Assembly (NCBI GenBank): GCA_016712675.1
Contig: JADJQR010000001.1
Span: 992,001 to 1,056,000 of the forward strand
DNA length: 64,000 nt
Direction: 5' to 3'
DNA from: a bacterium
Lineage (GTDB): Bacteria > Krumholzibacteriota > Krumholzibacteriia > LZORAL124-64-63
Shown here: piece after piece, positions 34,240 through 42,810 of the stretch
How positions within the stretch are numbered: position 1 is the first letter of the stretch
How the letters are laid out: the number at the start of each line of letters is the position of its first letter
Made by a program: the position numbers and the translations under genes
The notes under the pieces: model-generated
Databases searched by the model: none
Told to the model about the DNA's origin: nothing
What the model saw: the letters and a program-made list of their open reading frames with translations, nothing else

Positions 34240-34800
34240 ATGAGTGAACTCAGCCATCTCCTGGAATTCCGCGGCGGCAACTTCACGGTCGAGATGTTCG
34301 CCAGCCCGGCGGTGCAGGCGGCCTACCGCGTGATGCTCGAGGGTGACCATGCCGAAGCCGAGACGCGCTTCCGCCGCATCATCGACGACAACCCGCGCGA
34401 CCACGAGGCGCTGGCCGGTCTGGCCGTCTGCACGGCCGAGGACGGCGGCCGCTTCCTGACGGCCGAGAAGCTGGCCCAGCAGTCGGTGCGCCTGGCACCG
34501 AAGTCGGCGGCCGGCTACATCGCGCTGGGGTACATCCACCTGCGCGGGTCGCGCCTGGACGAGGGCTACCGCTACCTGATGAAGGCCAAGCACCTGGCCC
34601 CGCGGGACCCGCGGCTGTCGGCCGGCTTCGCACTGTACGACCGCGAGCGGCCGCCGGTCATCGCCGACCTGTCGCGCCTGCATCCGGTCAACCGCGCCCT
34701 GGGCGGCGTCCGCGCCGGACTCAGGTCGCCGGCGCAGCGCGCGATGGGCCTGGCCTGCCTGGCGGTCACGGTCTACATGGCCAGCACGTTTATCGGCTGA
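34240..34800 (+). CDS. Tetratricopeptide-repeat protein with C-terminal membrane anchor
   Basis: This 186-residue protein begins at the ATG with GATGAGG about 11 bases upstream. Residues about 30-130 form three TPR-like helix pairs (AYRVMLEGDHAEAETRFRRI, EALAGLAVCTAEDGGRF, AGYIALGYIHLRGSRLDEGY). The end (GLACLAVTVYMASTFIG) is hydrophobic and could be a tail anchor. It is divergent from the GntR gene and ends in a strong terminator. The role is unknown; TPR proteins usually bind partner proteins. Confidence 0.65.
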   Translation: MSELSHLLEFRGGNFTVEMFASPAVQAAYRVMLEGDHAEAETRFRRIIDDNPRDHEALAGLAVCTAEDGGRFLTAEKLAQQSVRLAPKSAAGYIALGYIHLRGSRLDEGYRYLMKAKHLAPRDPRLSAGFALYDRERPPVIADLSRLHPVNRALGGVRAGLRSPAQRAMGLACLAVTVYMASTFIG

Positions 34801-34820
34801 TTCGGCAAGCAGTTGGCACG

Positions 34821-34857
34821 ACGGCGCTCCCGCTCCCGGGCGGGGGCGCCGTTTTTC
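34821..34857 (+). terminator. Strong intrinsic terminator after the TPR gene
   Basis: ACGGCGCTCCCG (34821-34832) pairs with CGGGGGCGCCGT (34841-34852), with one G-U pair, and is followed by TTTTT. It is the clearest intrinsic terminator of the window. Confidence 0.85.
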
Positions 34858-34975
34858 CTTGCCGGCCACCGAACCATTGACGGGTAGGCTGCGTCTGTGG
34901 GCTGATGGGTGCAGGCAGAAGGGCCCGCCGGCAGGCGGGGACCCGGATCGGGCCGACCAGACGACCGGAAGCGGG

Positions 34976-35581
34976 ATGGACCAGGCGCAACTGCTGCAAC
35001 GATGCCAGGCGGGCGACGAACTGGCGTGGGAGGTGCTCGTGAGAACGCATCAGGGACGGGTCTGCGCGATCGCGTGGCACTACCTCGGGGACCAGGATGA
35101 GGCCCTGGATCTGGCGCAGGACATCTTTGTGCGCGTCTACCGCTCCCTGGACACCTGCACCGACCCCGCACGCTTCGAGCACTGGCTGCTGCGCATCGTG
35201 CGCAACGGGTGCATCGACCGGCTGCGCCGCCGCAAGGCGCGTCCGCCCCGGCAGGACATCCCGGCCGACGAGATGACCAGCCTGGCTTCGCAGGCCGCCG
35301 ATCCCGAACAGCAGTGGCTCAGCACCTCGCGTCAGAAGCTGGTGCACGTCGCGCTGCAGCGCCTAAGCGAGATCAACCGCGAGATCATCGTGCTGAAGGA
35401 CATCCAGGGCCTGCCCCTGGAACAGATCGCGACGATGCTCGACCTGCCGCTGGGCACCGTGAAGTCGCGCAGCAGCCGTGCGCGGGTGGAGCTGGCGCGC
35501 GCCATCGTGGAACTGGAAGGCGGGCCGGCCCCGGCGGGGCCGCCGCCGGTCGGGGGCTTCGGCGCGGAGGCGGCGTCGTGA
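34976..35581 (+). CDS. ECF-type RNA polymerase sigma factor
   Basis: The ATG with GGAAGCGGG upstream gives 201 residues, normal for an ECF sigma factor. Region 2 shows WHYLGDQDEALDLAQDIFVR and the promoter-opening helix; region 4 shows LSEINREIIVLKDIQGLPLEQ and LGTVKSRSSRARVELA. It has a short Pro/Gly-rich tail. Its stop overlaps the GTG start of the anti-sigma gene (GTGA), so the pair is made together. The operon should be autoregulated, but I saw no repeat of a promoter elsewhere to prove a target. Confidence 0.88.
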   Translation: MDQAQLLQRCQAGDELAWEVLVRTHQGRVCAIAWHYLGDQDEALDLAQDIFVRVYRSLDTCTDPARFEHWLLRIVRNGCIDRLRRRKARPPRQDIPADEMTSLASQAADPEQQWLSTSRQKLVHVALQRLSEINREIIVLKDIQGLPLEQIATMLDLPLGTVKSRSSRARVELARAIVELEGGPAPAGPPPVGGFGAEAAS

Positions 35582-36369
35582 ACGGCGGGCGCAGGGATGG
35601 CGAGGGGTTCGTCCGCAACGTGCTGGCTCGCACGAGCGGCTCGCCGTGCGGCCGCGCCGAGACGCTGCTGCCGGACCTGACCGACGGCGTGCTGGCGGAC
35701 CTGGACCGCCAGCTGGTGCAGGCGCACCTGGAGCACTGCGGGCCGTGCCGCGCCCTGGCCGTGGCCATGGGCTGGGCCAGTCCCGTGCTGCCCCAGCTGG
35801 CGGTGGTCGATCCCGGCGAGGCCTTCACCGCGGCCGTGCTCGGGCGCACGTCCCGGCGCCAGCGGCTGGAACTGGCGTCGCCGTCGGCACGCCCCGGCGG
35901 CCTGGCCGGTCTCATGGATCGGGTCGGCCGCTGGTGGACCGAGCGGATCCTGGTACCGGGATTCGCACCGCGGGTGGCCTATGTCGCCACGGTGGTGCTG
36001 GTGCTGCTGACCTCGGTGCCCGGCGCGCCGCTGCGCGGGGTGCCCGGCGCAGCGTTGCAGTTGATGACCGCCGGACCGGCCGCGCTGCCGGGCACGGCGG
36101 GCGCTTCGCGGTGGCTGGACGCCCAGGCCGCGCAGGGGCAGGCCGTCGTCGCTGGGCAGTGGGACGGCGTCGCGGCGGACCTGCAGGCGCGGGGCGCGCG
36201 TTCGGCGCCGGCGCGGGAACAGATCGCCGCGCACGCCGCCGCGGCCTGGCGGAACCTCGAGGATCGACGCCTCTCGGAGGCGGGCATGGAAGGGCTGGGG
36301 GCCCTCGACGCCTCCCGCCGCGCCTGGACCCTTTGGTGGAACGACAAAGAGCAGACGACGGGTGAGTGA
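35578..36369 (+). CDS. Zinc-finger anti-sigma factor
   Basis: This 263-residue protein begins at the GTG that overlaps the sigma stop codon. It carries the anti-sigma zinc motif H-x3-C-x2-C (HLEHCGPC, residues about 46-53), which binds the sigma factor. One membrane helix (about 139-160; VAYVATVVLVLLTSVPGAP) follows, then a periplasmic part of about 100 residues, probably the sensor. The next gene, a membrane protein, starts 13 bases after the stop. The signal is unknown; envelope stress is likely by analogy. Confidence 0.82.
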   Translation: MNGGRRDGEGFVRNVLARTSGSPCGRAETLLPDLTDGVLADLDRQLVQAHLEHCGPCRALAVAMGWASPVLPQLAVVDPGEAFTAAVLGRTSRRQRLELASPSARPGGLAGLMDRVGRWWTERILVPGFAPRVAYVATVVLVLLTSVPGAPLRGVPGAALQLMTAGPAALPGTAGASRWLDAQAAQGQAVVAGQWDGVAADLQARGARSAPAREQIAAHAAAAWRNLEDRRLSEAGMEGLGALDASRRAWTLWWNDKEQTTGE

Positions 36370-36381
36370 AAGGAGCACGTC

Positions 36382-36936
36382 ATGAACGGCAACGACACGA
36401 ACTACCACGAGGCTGGCGCGCCGCAGGCGCCGGGGCAGGGTCCGGGAAGAGGCGCGCATGTGGCCGGCGGCTGGGATCGTCCGCGGCGGTCGCCCGTGTT
36501 GGCGACGCTCCTGTCGCTGATGCCGGGCCTCGGCCAGGTCTACCTGGGCTACTACCAGCAGGGCTTCATCAACCTGGCGGTGATCGCCACCTGCATCACG
36601 GCGCTCGCTTCGGAGCGTATGCACGGCATCGAGCCGTTCATCGGGCTGAGCATGGCCTTCTACTGGCTGTACAACATGGTCGACGCCAATCGGCGCGCGC
36701 ACCATTTCAACCGCGTGGCGGCCGGGCTGGGCGCCGAGCAGTTCCCCGACGAGTTCCCGATGCCCAAGCCGCGGGGTTCCCTGTTCACCGGCGCAATCCT
36801 GGTCGGGGTGGGCGTGCTGTTCATGCTCGACCTGAACACGGAGATCTCGCTGGACTGGATCGCGGACTGGTGGCCCATGGTGCTGGTGCTGATCGGCGCC
36901 AGGATGATCTGGCAGGCGCGCCGACGCGGCGCCTGA
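36382..36936 (+). CDS. Polytopic membrane protein of LiaI/LiaF-like type
   Basis: This 184-residue protein has AAAGGAGCACGTC before its ATG. The N-terminus is Pro/Gly-rich and cytosolic. Helix pairs about 37-75 (LATLLSLMPGLGQVYLGYYQ) and 80-100 precede a linker, and a final pair (about 132-150 and 155-175) reads like the DUF5668/LiaI-LiaF toast-rack membrane region (WWPMVLVLIGARMIW). It is third in the sigma/anti-sigma operon and could be a target or a further regulator of envelope stress. Confidence 0.65.
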   Translation: MNGNDTNYHEAGAPQAPGQGPGRGAHVAGGWDRPRRSPVLATLLSLMPGLGQVYLGYYQQGFINLAVIATCITALASERMHGIEPFIGLSMAFYWLYNMVDANRRAHHFNRVAAGLGAEQFPDEFPMPKPRGSLFTGAILVGVGVLFMLDLNTEISLDWIADWWPMVLVLIGARMIWQARRRGA

Positions 36937-36962
36937 CCCGGGCGCCCGGCCCGGACTTCGCG

Positions 36963-36992
36963 GGGGCGGTCGTAGGGCCGCCCCTGTGTTTT
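36963..36992 (+). terminator. Terminator after the sigma/anti-sigma operon
   Basis: GGGGCGG (36963-36969) pairs with CCGCCCC (36978-36984), followed by TGTGTTTT. It separates the operon from the receiver gene. Confidence 0.7.
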
Positions 36993-37112
36993 GATCCTAT
37001 GTCACTATTGGAGGCGCTAAAGTCCGGTAACGGCCTGCCGAATACACTCAAAGATCAAAATAACAAACGCGGGGTCACCCACCAGGCCTCGCGCCACCCA
37101 CGCGCCCCGGGG

Positions 37113-37499
37113 ATGGCTGACATGCCGAGAATTCTGGTCGTTGACGACGAGGAACAGATCCGCCGGATCCTGCGGCTGACGCTCGAGCGCGCCGGCCACG
37201 AGGTCGACACGGCTGCCGACGGCAACGAGGCCGTGGCGAAGTTCGACCCCGCGCGACACGACCTGGTGATCACGGACATCGTCATGCCCGAGAAGGAAGG
37301 CATCGAGACGATCCAGGAGCTGCGGCAGGTGAGCGCCGGCGTGAAGATCATCGCCATCTCCGGCGGCGGCCGCATCAGCCCCGAGGAGTACCTCGACTGG
37401 GCGAAGCGCTTCGGCGTCCACCGGACCTTCACCAAGCCGATCGACCGCGATGACCTGCTGCGCACCGTTGCCGAGCTGACGGGCGTGCAGACGACCTAG
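37113..37499 (+). CDS. CheY-like single-domain response regulator
   Basis: This 128-residue receiver has no output domain. Conserved residues are visible: the acidic pair Asp11/Asp12, the phospho-acceptor Asp55 in VITDIVMPEKEG, Ser83 and Lys108 in FTKPI. An alternative start three codons later (MPRILVV) has GGATGG at the right distance. The final stop overlaps the stop of the convergent Mur ligase gene (37496-37499). It may serve the orphan kinase at 291 or a chemotaxis-type pathway; this cannot be read from the sequence. Confidence 0.88.
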   Translation: MADMPRILVVDDEEQIRRILRLTLERAGHEVDTAADGNEAVAKFDPARHDLVITDIVMPEKEGIETIQELRQVSAGVKIIAISGGGRISPEEYLDWAKRFGVHRTFTKPIDRDDLLRTVAELTGVQTT

Positions 37500-38923
37500 C
37501 TGCGGGCCGCGGCCCGACTCGCCAGAGCCTCCAGGCACGCGCGTGCGAATCCGGTCAGCGACGGATCGCGCGCGCCCATCACCAGCACCAGATCCCCGGG
37601 CCGGGCTTCGGCCGCAATCAGCGGGACGAGCGCGGCGCGCCGCACCTCGAATCGGGCGTCGCGGCCGCCCTCGACAATGCCCCGCGTCAGATCGGCCGAC
37701 GAGATATCGCGCGTCACGGTCCCGCCCGCGAAGAATATTTCCGGCAGCCAGAGTACGTCGCCGGGCGCCAGGTGTGCCCGGAACGCCTCGATCAGCGCGT
37801 CCTTCAGGAACCGCGTCGGCCCGTAGCCGTGTGGCTGGAACACCGCGAGGACGCGACCGCCGCCGCTCAGCCGCCCGTGCGCCGTGGCCAGCGCCGCGGC
37901 CAGCTTGTCGGGGTTGTGGGCGAAATCGTCGATGACCTCGACGCCGCCCGCCTCGCCCACCGACTGGAAGCGGCGCGCGATCCCGCCGAAGGCCAGCAAC
38001 GGCGCCGCCATGTCGGCCGGATGCAGGCCGAGCTGCGCACAGGCGGCGATGGCGGCCGTCGCGTTCAGCACGTTGTGTCGGCCCGGCTGCGAGAGGACGA
38101 ACGGTTCGTCGGCCACGCGGAACGCGGACTGGCGGGGCGACAGGTGGATGTCGACGGCGCGAAACGGCGCCGTGGCGGCTTCCGGTTCGGCGCCGAAGAG
38201 CACCGCGCCGGGGTGCACATCCGCCAGGTTCGCATCGGCGGCCGCGACGAACGGGCCGCGCGTGCGCGCGCGGAAAGTGCGGAACATCGCCAGGATCTCG
38301 TCGGGCTGCTTGTGGTCCAGGCCCAGGTTCAGCACCAGCCCCAGCCACGGCTCGTAGCGGACCAGGCTGCCGTCGCTCTCGTCGGCCTCGACCACCAGCC
38401 ATGGCGCGCCGCCGTCCGGCGCCGGCCCCGGCGCCGCCACGTTGCCCGGTTCGCCGCGCGCGGCCAGTTCGGCCAGCGCGCCGCCGGTCAACAGCCCGGG
38501 GGCCAGGCCGCAGGCGCGCAGGACCTGGAAGACCATGCCGGTGACGGTCGACTTGCCGCTGGTGCCGGAAACGGCCAGGCTGCGGTGGCTGGCCACGTGG
38601 CGTGCCAGCAGTTCCGAGCGGTGCAGTACGGGCACGCGCGCGGCGCGCGCGGCCGCCACGTCAGGCACGCTCTCCTCGACCGCCGTGGAGACGACCAGCC
38701 CGGCGCAGGGGCCGTGTTCTGCGCCGGTGAACGACCCGTCCTGCGGCAGGACGACCACGCCGGCGTCCTCGAGCTGCCGTCGCAGTTCCGGGTGCTGGCC
38801 CTGGTCGAAGGCGCGGTCGCTGCCGCTGGCGCGGCCGCCGCGCAGGACCTCGAACAGCGCCAGCGCGCTCATGCCGCTGCCGCCGACTCCGGCGAAATGC
38901 AGGCGCGCCTCGGCGCCGTCCAC
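37496..38923 (-). CDS. Mur ligase family protein (MurC/Mpl-like)
   Basis: The 475-residue protein has the N-terminal nucleotide fold LHFAGVGGSGMSALAL, the ATP loop SGTSGKSTVTG in place of GTHGKTTT, a central block ADESDGSLV and the C-terminal domain with VIDDFAHNPDKL. These define the Mur ligases and are closest to MurC or the recycling ligase Mpl. The ATP-loop variant is unusual. The start is ambiguous: a GTG at 38923 right behind the YkuD stop, or a TTG at 38938 with GGAAGG upstream, which would overlap it by 14 bases. It should work with the YkuD gene. Whether it ligates alanine or a tripeptide is not known. Confidence 0.75.
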   Translation of the reverse strand: MDGAEARLHFAGVGGSGMSALALFEVLRGGRASGSDRAFDQGQHPELRRQLEDAGVVVLPQDGSFTGAEHGPCAGLVVSTAVEESVPDVAAARAARVPVLHRSELLARHVASHRSLAVSGTSGKSTVTGMVFQVLRACGLAPGLLTGGALAELAARGEPGNVAAPGPAPDGGAPWLVVEADESDGSLVRYEPWLGLVLNLGLDHKQPDEILAMFRTFRARTRGPFVAAADANLADVHPGAVLFGAEPEAATAPFRAVDIHLSPRQSAFRVADEPFVLSQPGRHNVLNATAAIAACAQLGLHPADMAAPLLAFGGIARRFQSVGEAGGVEVIDDFAHNPDKLAAALATAHGRLSGGGRVLAVFQPHGYGPTRFLKDALIEAFRAHLAPGDVLWLPEIFFAGGTVTRDISSADLTRGIVEGGRDARFEVRRAALVPLIAAEARPGDLVLVMGARDPSLTGFARACLEALASRAAARS

Positions 38924-38924
38924 C

Positions 38925-39521
38925 TCAGATGATGACAACGGGGTCGCCTTCCCGCACCAGGTCGAACAGCATCGCCACGTCGGCATTGGCCAGCCGCACG
39001 CAGCCGTGCGAGCAGGGTGTGCCCAGGCGATCCTCGGCGTTGGTGCCGTGCAGGTAGATGTAGCGGGACGCCGAGTCGACGCCCGGTCCGCGGTTGATAC
39101 CTTCCTCGAGACCGTCGAGGGTCAACACGCGGGTGAGGATCAGGTCCTGGTCGGCGGTTGCGTCGGCCTGGCCGGGTGCCTCGGGTTGGCCGGGCCCCCA
39201 GACGTGGCCCGTCGGCTCGCGGCTGACGAAGACCGTGCCAGGCGGGGCGTCGGCGCCGATGCGCTGCCCGATGCGGTGCACGCCCGGGGGCGTGCCACCG
39301 GAGCCCTCGCGGGCGTCGATGCCGGCGGCCGCGGTGGAGACCGGCCAGTCCGCCAGCGGGACGATGCCGTCGAGCAGATACAGTCGCTGCCCGGCCACGT
39401 CGACCAGCAGCCACGGGCCCTTCGCGTCCCCGGGGGCTACGCGGCGCAGGCGGTCCAGCGCCTCGGTGACGGGTGGTCCGACGTGGCCGGCAGCGGAGGG
39501 GTCGGGCGGCGTCCGGGTCAC
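38925..39521 (-). CDS. L,D-transpeptidase-family (YkuD) protein without signal peptide
   Basis: The real start is the GTG with AAGGAGAGCC upstream, giving 198 residues. The YkuD domain fills most of it: HGTNAED near residue 155, then SHGCVRLAN with catalytic Cys174. The family cuts or links peptidoglycan peptides at L,D bonds. Unlike normal L,D-transpeptidases, it has no signal peptide or membrane helix (start MTRTPPDPSAAG). With the Mur ligase directly downstream, a cytosolic role in recycling murein peptides (an L,D-carboxypeptidase) is plausible, but an undetected upstream start or non-classical export cannot be excluded. Confidence 0.78.
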   Translation of the reverse strand: MTRTPPDPSAAGHVGPPVTEALDRLRRVAPGDAKGPWLLVDVAGQRLYLLDGIVPLADWPVSTAAAGIDAREGSGGTPPGVHRIGQRIGADAPPGTVFVSREPTGHVWGPGQPEAPGQADATADQDLILTRVLTLDGLEEGINRGPGVDSASRYIYLHGTNAEDRLGTPCSHGCVRLANADVAMLFDLVREGDPVVII

Positions 39522-39636
39522 GGCTCTCCTTGCCAAGCTGCGCGATAGAGGCCACTTTGGGTGTTAAATTTATATCGACCGCGCCCGCGGTCGTTCCCCG
39601 CGCCCGGCGGCGCGCCGACGAGGCAGGAGACGGCCA

Positions 39637-41862
39637 ATGTACGACATCGATGCCTCCCTTGACACCCAGATCCTGGCTCTCGGACGGCACCGCCCGGCGG
39701 TCATCTTCGTCGAGGCGGCGGATGCCCGCGTGATCGAGGCGGCCTGTCGGCTGCCCCGCTTCATCCGGCCGGTCTTCCTGGCGCCGGAAGCCGCGGTCAA
39801 GGCTGTCGCGCACGCCGACCTGAAGCACGTCGACCCCACGCGCGTAGAATTCACACTGGCCGAGAGCACGTTCATCGACGTACGCGAACGCACCGACCTG
39901 GTGGAGGAGTTCGCGCGCGCCTGTACCGAACTGCCGCTGGCGATCCGCCGCACCGACCGCCTGGACGAGGCGCGCACGCTGATGTCCGACCCGGCCAGGT
40001 TCGGGATCATGGCCGTTCGCCAGGGACATGCCGACATCGTGGTCGGCGGGATCACGCACGAGCCGCACGACTACTTCCGGCCGATGATCCGGCTGCTGGC
40101 CAAGCAGGACGTCATCTGCGAGGCCGGCGTCTTCGTGCTGCCGGACAGCCATCCGGCCGGCATCTTCCCGCACAACATCCTGGTCGTCGGCGATGTCGGC
40201 GTGAACGCGTCGATGACGCCCGAGGTCCTGGCGCACACGGCCGTGGGCACCTGCGCCGTGGCACGCGACCTGTTCCCCGAGGAGATCCTGCCGCGCATCA
40301 ACGGCGCGATGGTGTCCTACTCGAACAAGGGCTCGGACGAGGGACCCAGCCCGGAGCTGGTGCGCAGGGCGGCAGAGATGGTGCCGCGGATCCTGGCCGA
40401 CCGCGTCACGCTGGGCCAGCGCTACGAGAGCATCCGCATCGAGGGCGAGGTCAAGATCAGCGTGGCGCTGTCGCAGCGCGCGGCGCACCTGTACCGCCGC
40501 GGGCAGGAGACCGACTTCGTCGGCGGGACCAACGTCCTGATCGTGCCCAACCTGGACACAGGCAACCTCCTGTTCCACCTCTACGCCACGCGCTATCCCG
40601 AGGCCCGGAAGTTCAGCGTGATGTTCGGCCTGCGCTTCCAGGGCGTCGACCTGCCGATGGACAGCACCGCCGCCGACGCGGCCCTCGCGATCAAGGCCAG
40701 CGTCCTGCGCCTGCACCGGTTCGGGCACTGGCAGCGCACGCCCAAGGACACGTTCTTCCCGCGGCACCGCATCCTGGCGATCAATCCCGGCTCCACGTCC
40801 ACGAAAATCGCCCTCTACGAGGGGGACATCGAGGCGTTCACGACGGAGATCGAGCACCCTGCCGCCGAGCTGCAGGCGTTCGAGGGACGGCGCATCGTCG
40901 AGCAGTACGCGATGCGCAAGGACCTGGTGCTGCAGGCGCTGGCCGAGCACGGCTTGAAGGTCCAGGACCTTCACGCCGTTGCCGGCCGCGGGGGTCTGTT
41001 GCAGCCGATACCTCACGGGACCTACATCGTGAACGACCGCATGCGCGAGGACCTGCTGGGCGGCCGGGGGCCCGACCACGCCTCGAATCTGGGCGCCCTC
41101 ATCGCGCGCGAGCTGGTGGAGGGCTCGGGACGGCCGGCGTTCATCGTCGACCCGGTAGTGGTGGACGAGGCGCCCGATCGCGTCAGGGTCACCGGCATGA
41201 AGGCCATCCGGCGCAAGGTGATCAGCCACGCGCTGAACCAGATCGCCACCGCCCGGCGCTACGCCCGCGAGCACGAGACCTTTTACGAGTACCTGAACCT
41301 GATCGTCTGCCACATGGGCGGCGGCATCACGGTGGGGGCCCACGCCAAGGGCCGCTACATCGACGTCAACAACGGCCTGGACGGCGAGGGCCCGTTCAGC
41401 CCGCAGCGCTCGGGCGGCGAGCCGACGGGCGACCTGATCCGCCTCTGCTTCAGCGGCCGCTACACGCTGGAAGAGCTGCTCAAGCTGAACAAGGGGCGCG
41501 GCGGCCTGCTGGACCTGCTGGGCACGGCCGACTTCCGTGAGGTCGAGCGCCGGATCGACAGCGGGGACGACGAGGCCCGCAAGGTCTACGAGGCCATGGT
41601 GTACCAGATCGCCAAGGCGATCACCGGCCTGCTGCCCGCCTTCGACGGGGCGCCCGTCGACCGCGTGCTGCTGACCGGCGGCATGGCGCGCAGCGAGCGC
41701 CTGGTTGCCGACCTCACGCGCGCGGTGGCGGCACTCGGCTGCGGCGTGACCACCTATCCCGGCGAGAACGAGATGCAGGCCCTGGCGCGCGGTGCGTTGC
41801 GCGTGCTGCGGGGACGCGAGGAAGCCCGCCTGTACGAACCCGATCCGGAGGCGACGGCATGA
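39637..41862 (+). CDS. Phosphotransacylase-butyrate kinase fusion
   Basis: The 741-residue protein joins two enzymes of the acyl-phosphate route. Residues 1-360 resemble the phosphate acetyl/butyryl transferase fold (HADIVVGGITHEPHDYFRP; VGGTNVLIVPNLDTGNLLF). From about 377 a butyrate kinase follows, with the ASKHA phosphate loop ILAINPGSTSTKIALY, HMGGGITVGAHAKGRYIDVN and DRVLLTGGMARSERL. Together they would convert an acyl-CoA to acid plus ATP through acyl phosphate. The ATG has GGCAGGAGACGG upstream. It overlaps the following phosphotransacylase gene by four bases. The substrate could be butyryl-, isobutyryl- or another short chain. Confidence 0.85.
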   Translation: MYDIDASLDTQILALGRHRPAVIFVEAADARVIEAACRLPRFIRPVFLAPEAAVKAVAHADLKHVDPTRVEFTLAESTFIDVRERTDLVEEFARACTELPLAIRRTDRLDEARTLMSDPARFGIMAVRQGHADIVVGGITHEPHDYFRPMIRLLAKQDVICEAGVFVLPDSHPAGIFPHNILVVGDVGVNASMTPEVLAHTAVGTCAVARDLFPEEILPRINGAMVSYSNKGSDEGPSPELVRRAAEMVPRILADRVTLGQRYESIRIEGEVKISVALSQRAAHLYRRGQETDFVGGTNVLIVPNLDTGNLLFHLYATRYPEARKFSVMFGLRFQGVDLPMDSTAADAALAIKASVLRLHRFGHWQRTPKDTFFPRHRILAINPGSTSTKIALYEGDIEAFTTEIEHPAAELQAFEGRRIVEQYAMRKDLVLQALAEHGLKVQDLHAVAGRGGLLQPIPHGTYIVNDRMREDLLGGRGPDHASNLGALIARELVEGSGRPAFIVDPVVVDEAPDRVRVTGMKAIRRKVISHALNQIATARRYAREHETFYEYLNLIVCHMGGGITVGAHAKGRYIDVNNGLDGEGPFSPQRSGGEPTGDLIRLCFSGRYTLEELLKLNKGRGGLLDLLGTADFREVERRIDSGDDEARKVYEAMVYQIAKAITGLLPAFDGAPVDRVLLTGGMARSERLVADLTRAVAALGCGVTTYPGENEMQALARGALRVLRGREEARLYEPDPEATA

Positions 41863-42767
41863 TGGCCATCACCAGGCTGGACGAACTGGTCCGCGGACTG
41901 CAGGGCGCCCCGCCGCGGCGCCTGGCCGTGGCCGCCGGCCACGATCCGCACACGCTGGAAGCGGCGACGCGGGCCGCCGCCGAGGGCCTGGCGCTGGTGA
42001 CGCTGGTGGCTGATCGGCGGCGCCTGGAGGCGATGGCCGCCACGCTGGGACCGCTGCCGGCGGGCGTGACCGTCATCGACGAACCCGACCCGGTGGCCGC
42101 GGCCGCCCGCGCCGTGGCGATGGTGCGGGGCGGTGAGGCCGACGTGCTCATGAAGGGCCTGGTCGCGACCAGCGACTACATGAAGAAGATCCTGGACCGC
42201 GACCACGGCCTGCTGCCGGCCGGTCGCGTGCTCTCGCACGTGACGGTGCTGGAGTTCCCGGGCCTGTCGCGGCTGCTGTTCGTGGCCGATGTGGCCATCA
42301 TCCCGCAGCCGGACGTGGCGGCGAAGCTGCAGATCATTGAGTACTGCCTGCACGCGGCCCGTAGCTTCGGCGTGGTGCGGCCGCGCGTGGCGCTGCTGGC
42401 CGCGACGGAGAAGGTCAGCCCGAAGATGCCCGCCACAGTCGAGGCGGACGAGATCCGCCGGCTGGCTCAGGACGGCCGCTTCGGCGACGCCATCGTGGAC
42501 GGGCCGCTGGCGCTGGACGTGGCCGTGTCGCCGGAGGCCTGCCGAATCAAGGAGCTGGATTCACCGGTGGGCGGCCTGGCCGACGTGCTGGTGTTCCCGA
42601 ACATCGAGTCGGGCAACGTGTTCTACAAGACGGCAACGCAGCTGGCCGGCGCGCGCGTGGCGGCCGCCGTGGTGGGCACCACCGCGCCCTGCGTGCTGAC
42701 CAGCCGGGCCGACGACGAGGAATCGAAGCTGTTGTCCATTGCGCTCGGCTGCCGGCTGGCGGGCTGA
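41859..42767 (+). CDS. ptb: Phosphate butyryltransferase family protein
   Basis: This 302-residue enzyme matches phosphate acetyl/butyryl transferases, which swap CoA for phosphate: ADVLMKGLVATSDYMKKI, SHVTVLEFPGLSRLL and LADVLVFPNIESGNVFYK. The length equals the free-standing Ptb. Its ATG overlaps the stop of the fusion gene (ATGA), so it is coupled. With a transacylase domain already fused upstream, it may have a different chain-length preference or pair with the kinase domain in trans. Cytosolic. Confidence 0.87.
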   Translation: MMAITRLDELVRGLQGAPPRRLAVAAGHDPHTLEAATRAAAEGLALVTLVADRRRLEAMAATLGPLPAGVTVIDEPDPVAAAARAVAMVRGGEADVLMKGLVATSDYMKKILDRDHGLLPAGRVLSHVTVLEFPGLSRLLFVADVAIIPQPDVAAKLQIIEYCLHAARSFGVVRPRVALLAATEKVSPKMPATVEADEIRRLAQDGRFGDAIVDGPLALDVAVSPEACRIKELDSPVGGLADVLVFPNIESGNVFYKTATQLAGARVAAAVVGTTAPCVLTSRADDEESKLLSIALGCRLAG

Positions 42768-42810
42768 TCCGCGGGCCGGACGCCGGCGTGCCACGGGAAG
42801 GGGCGCGCCC

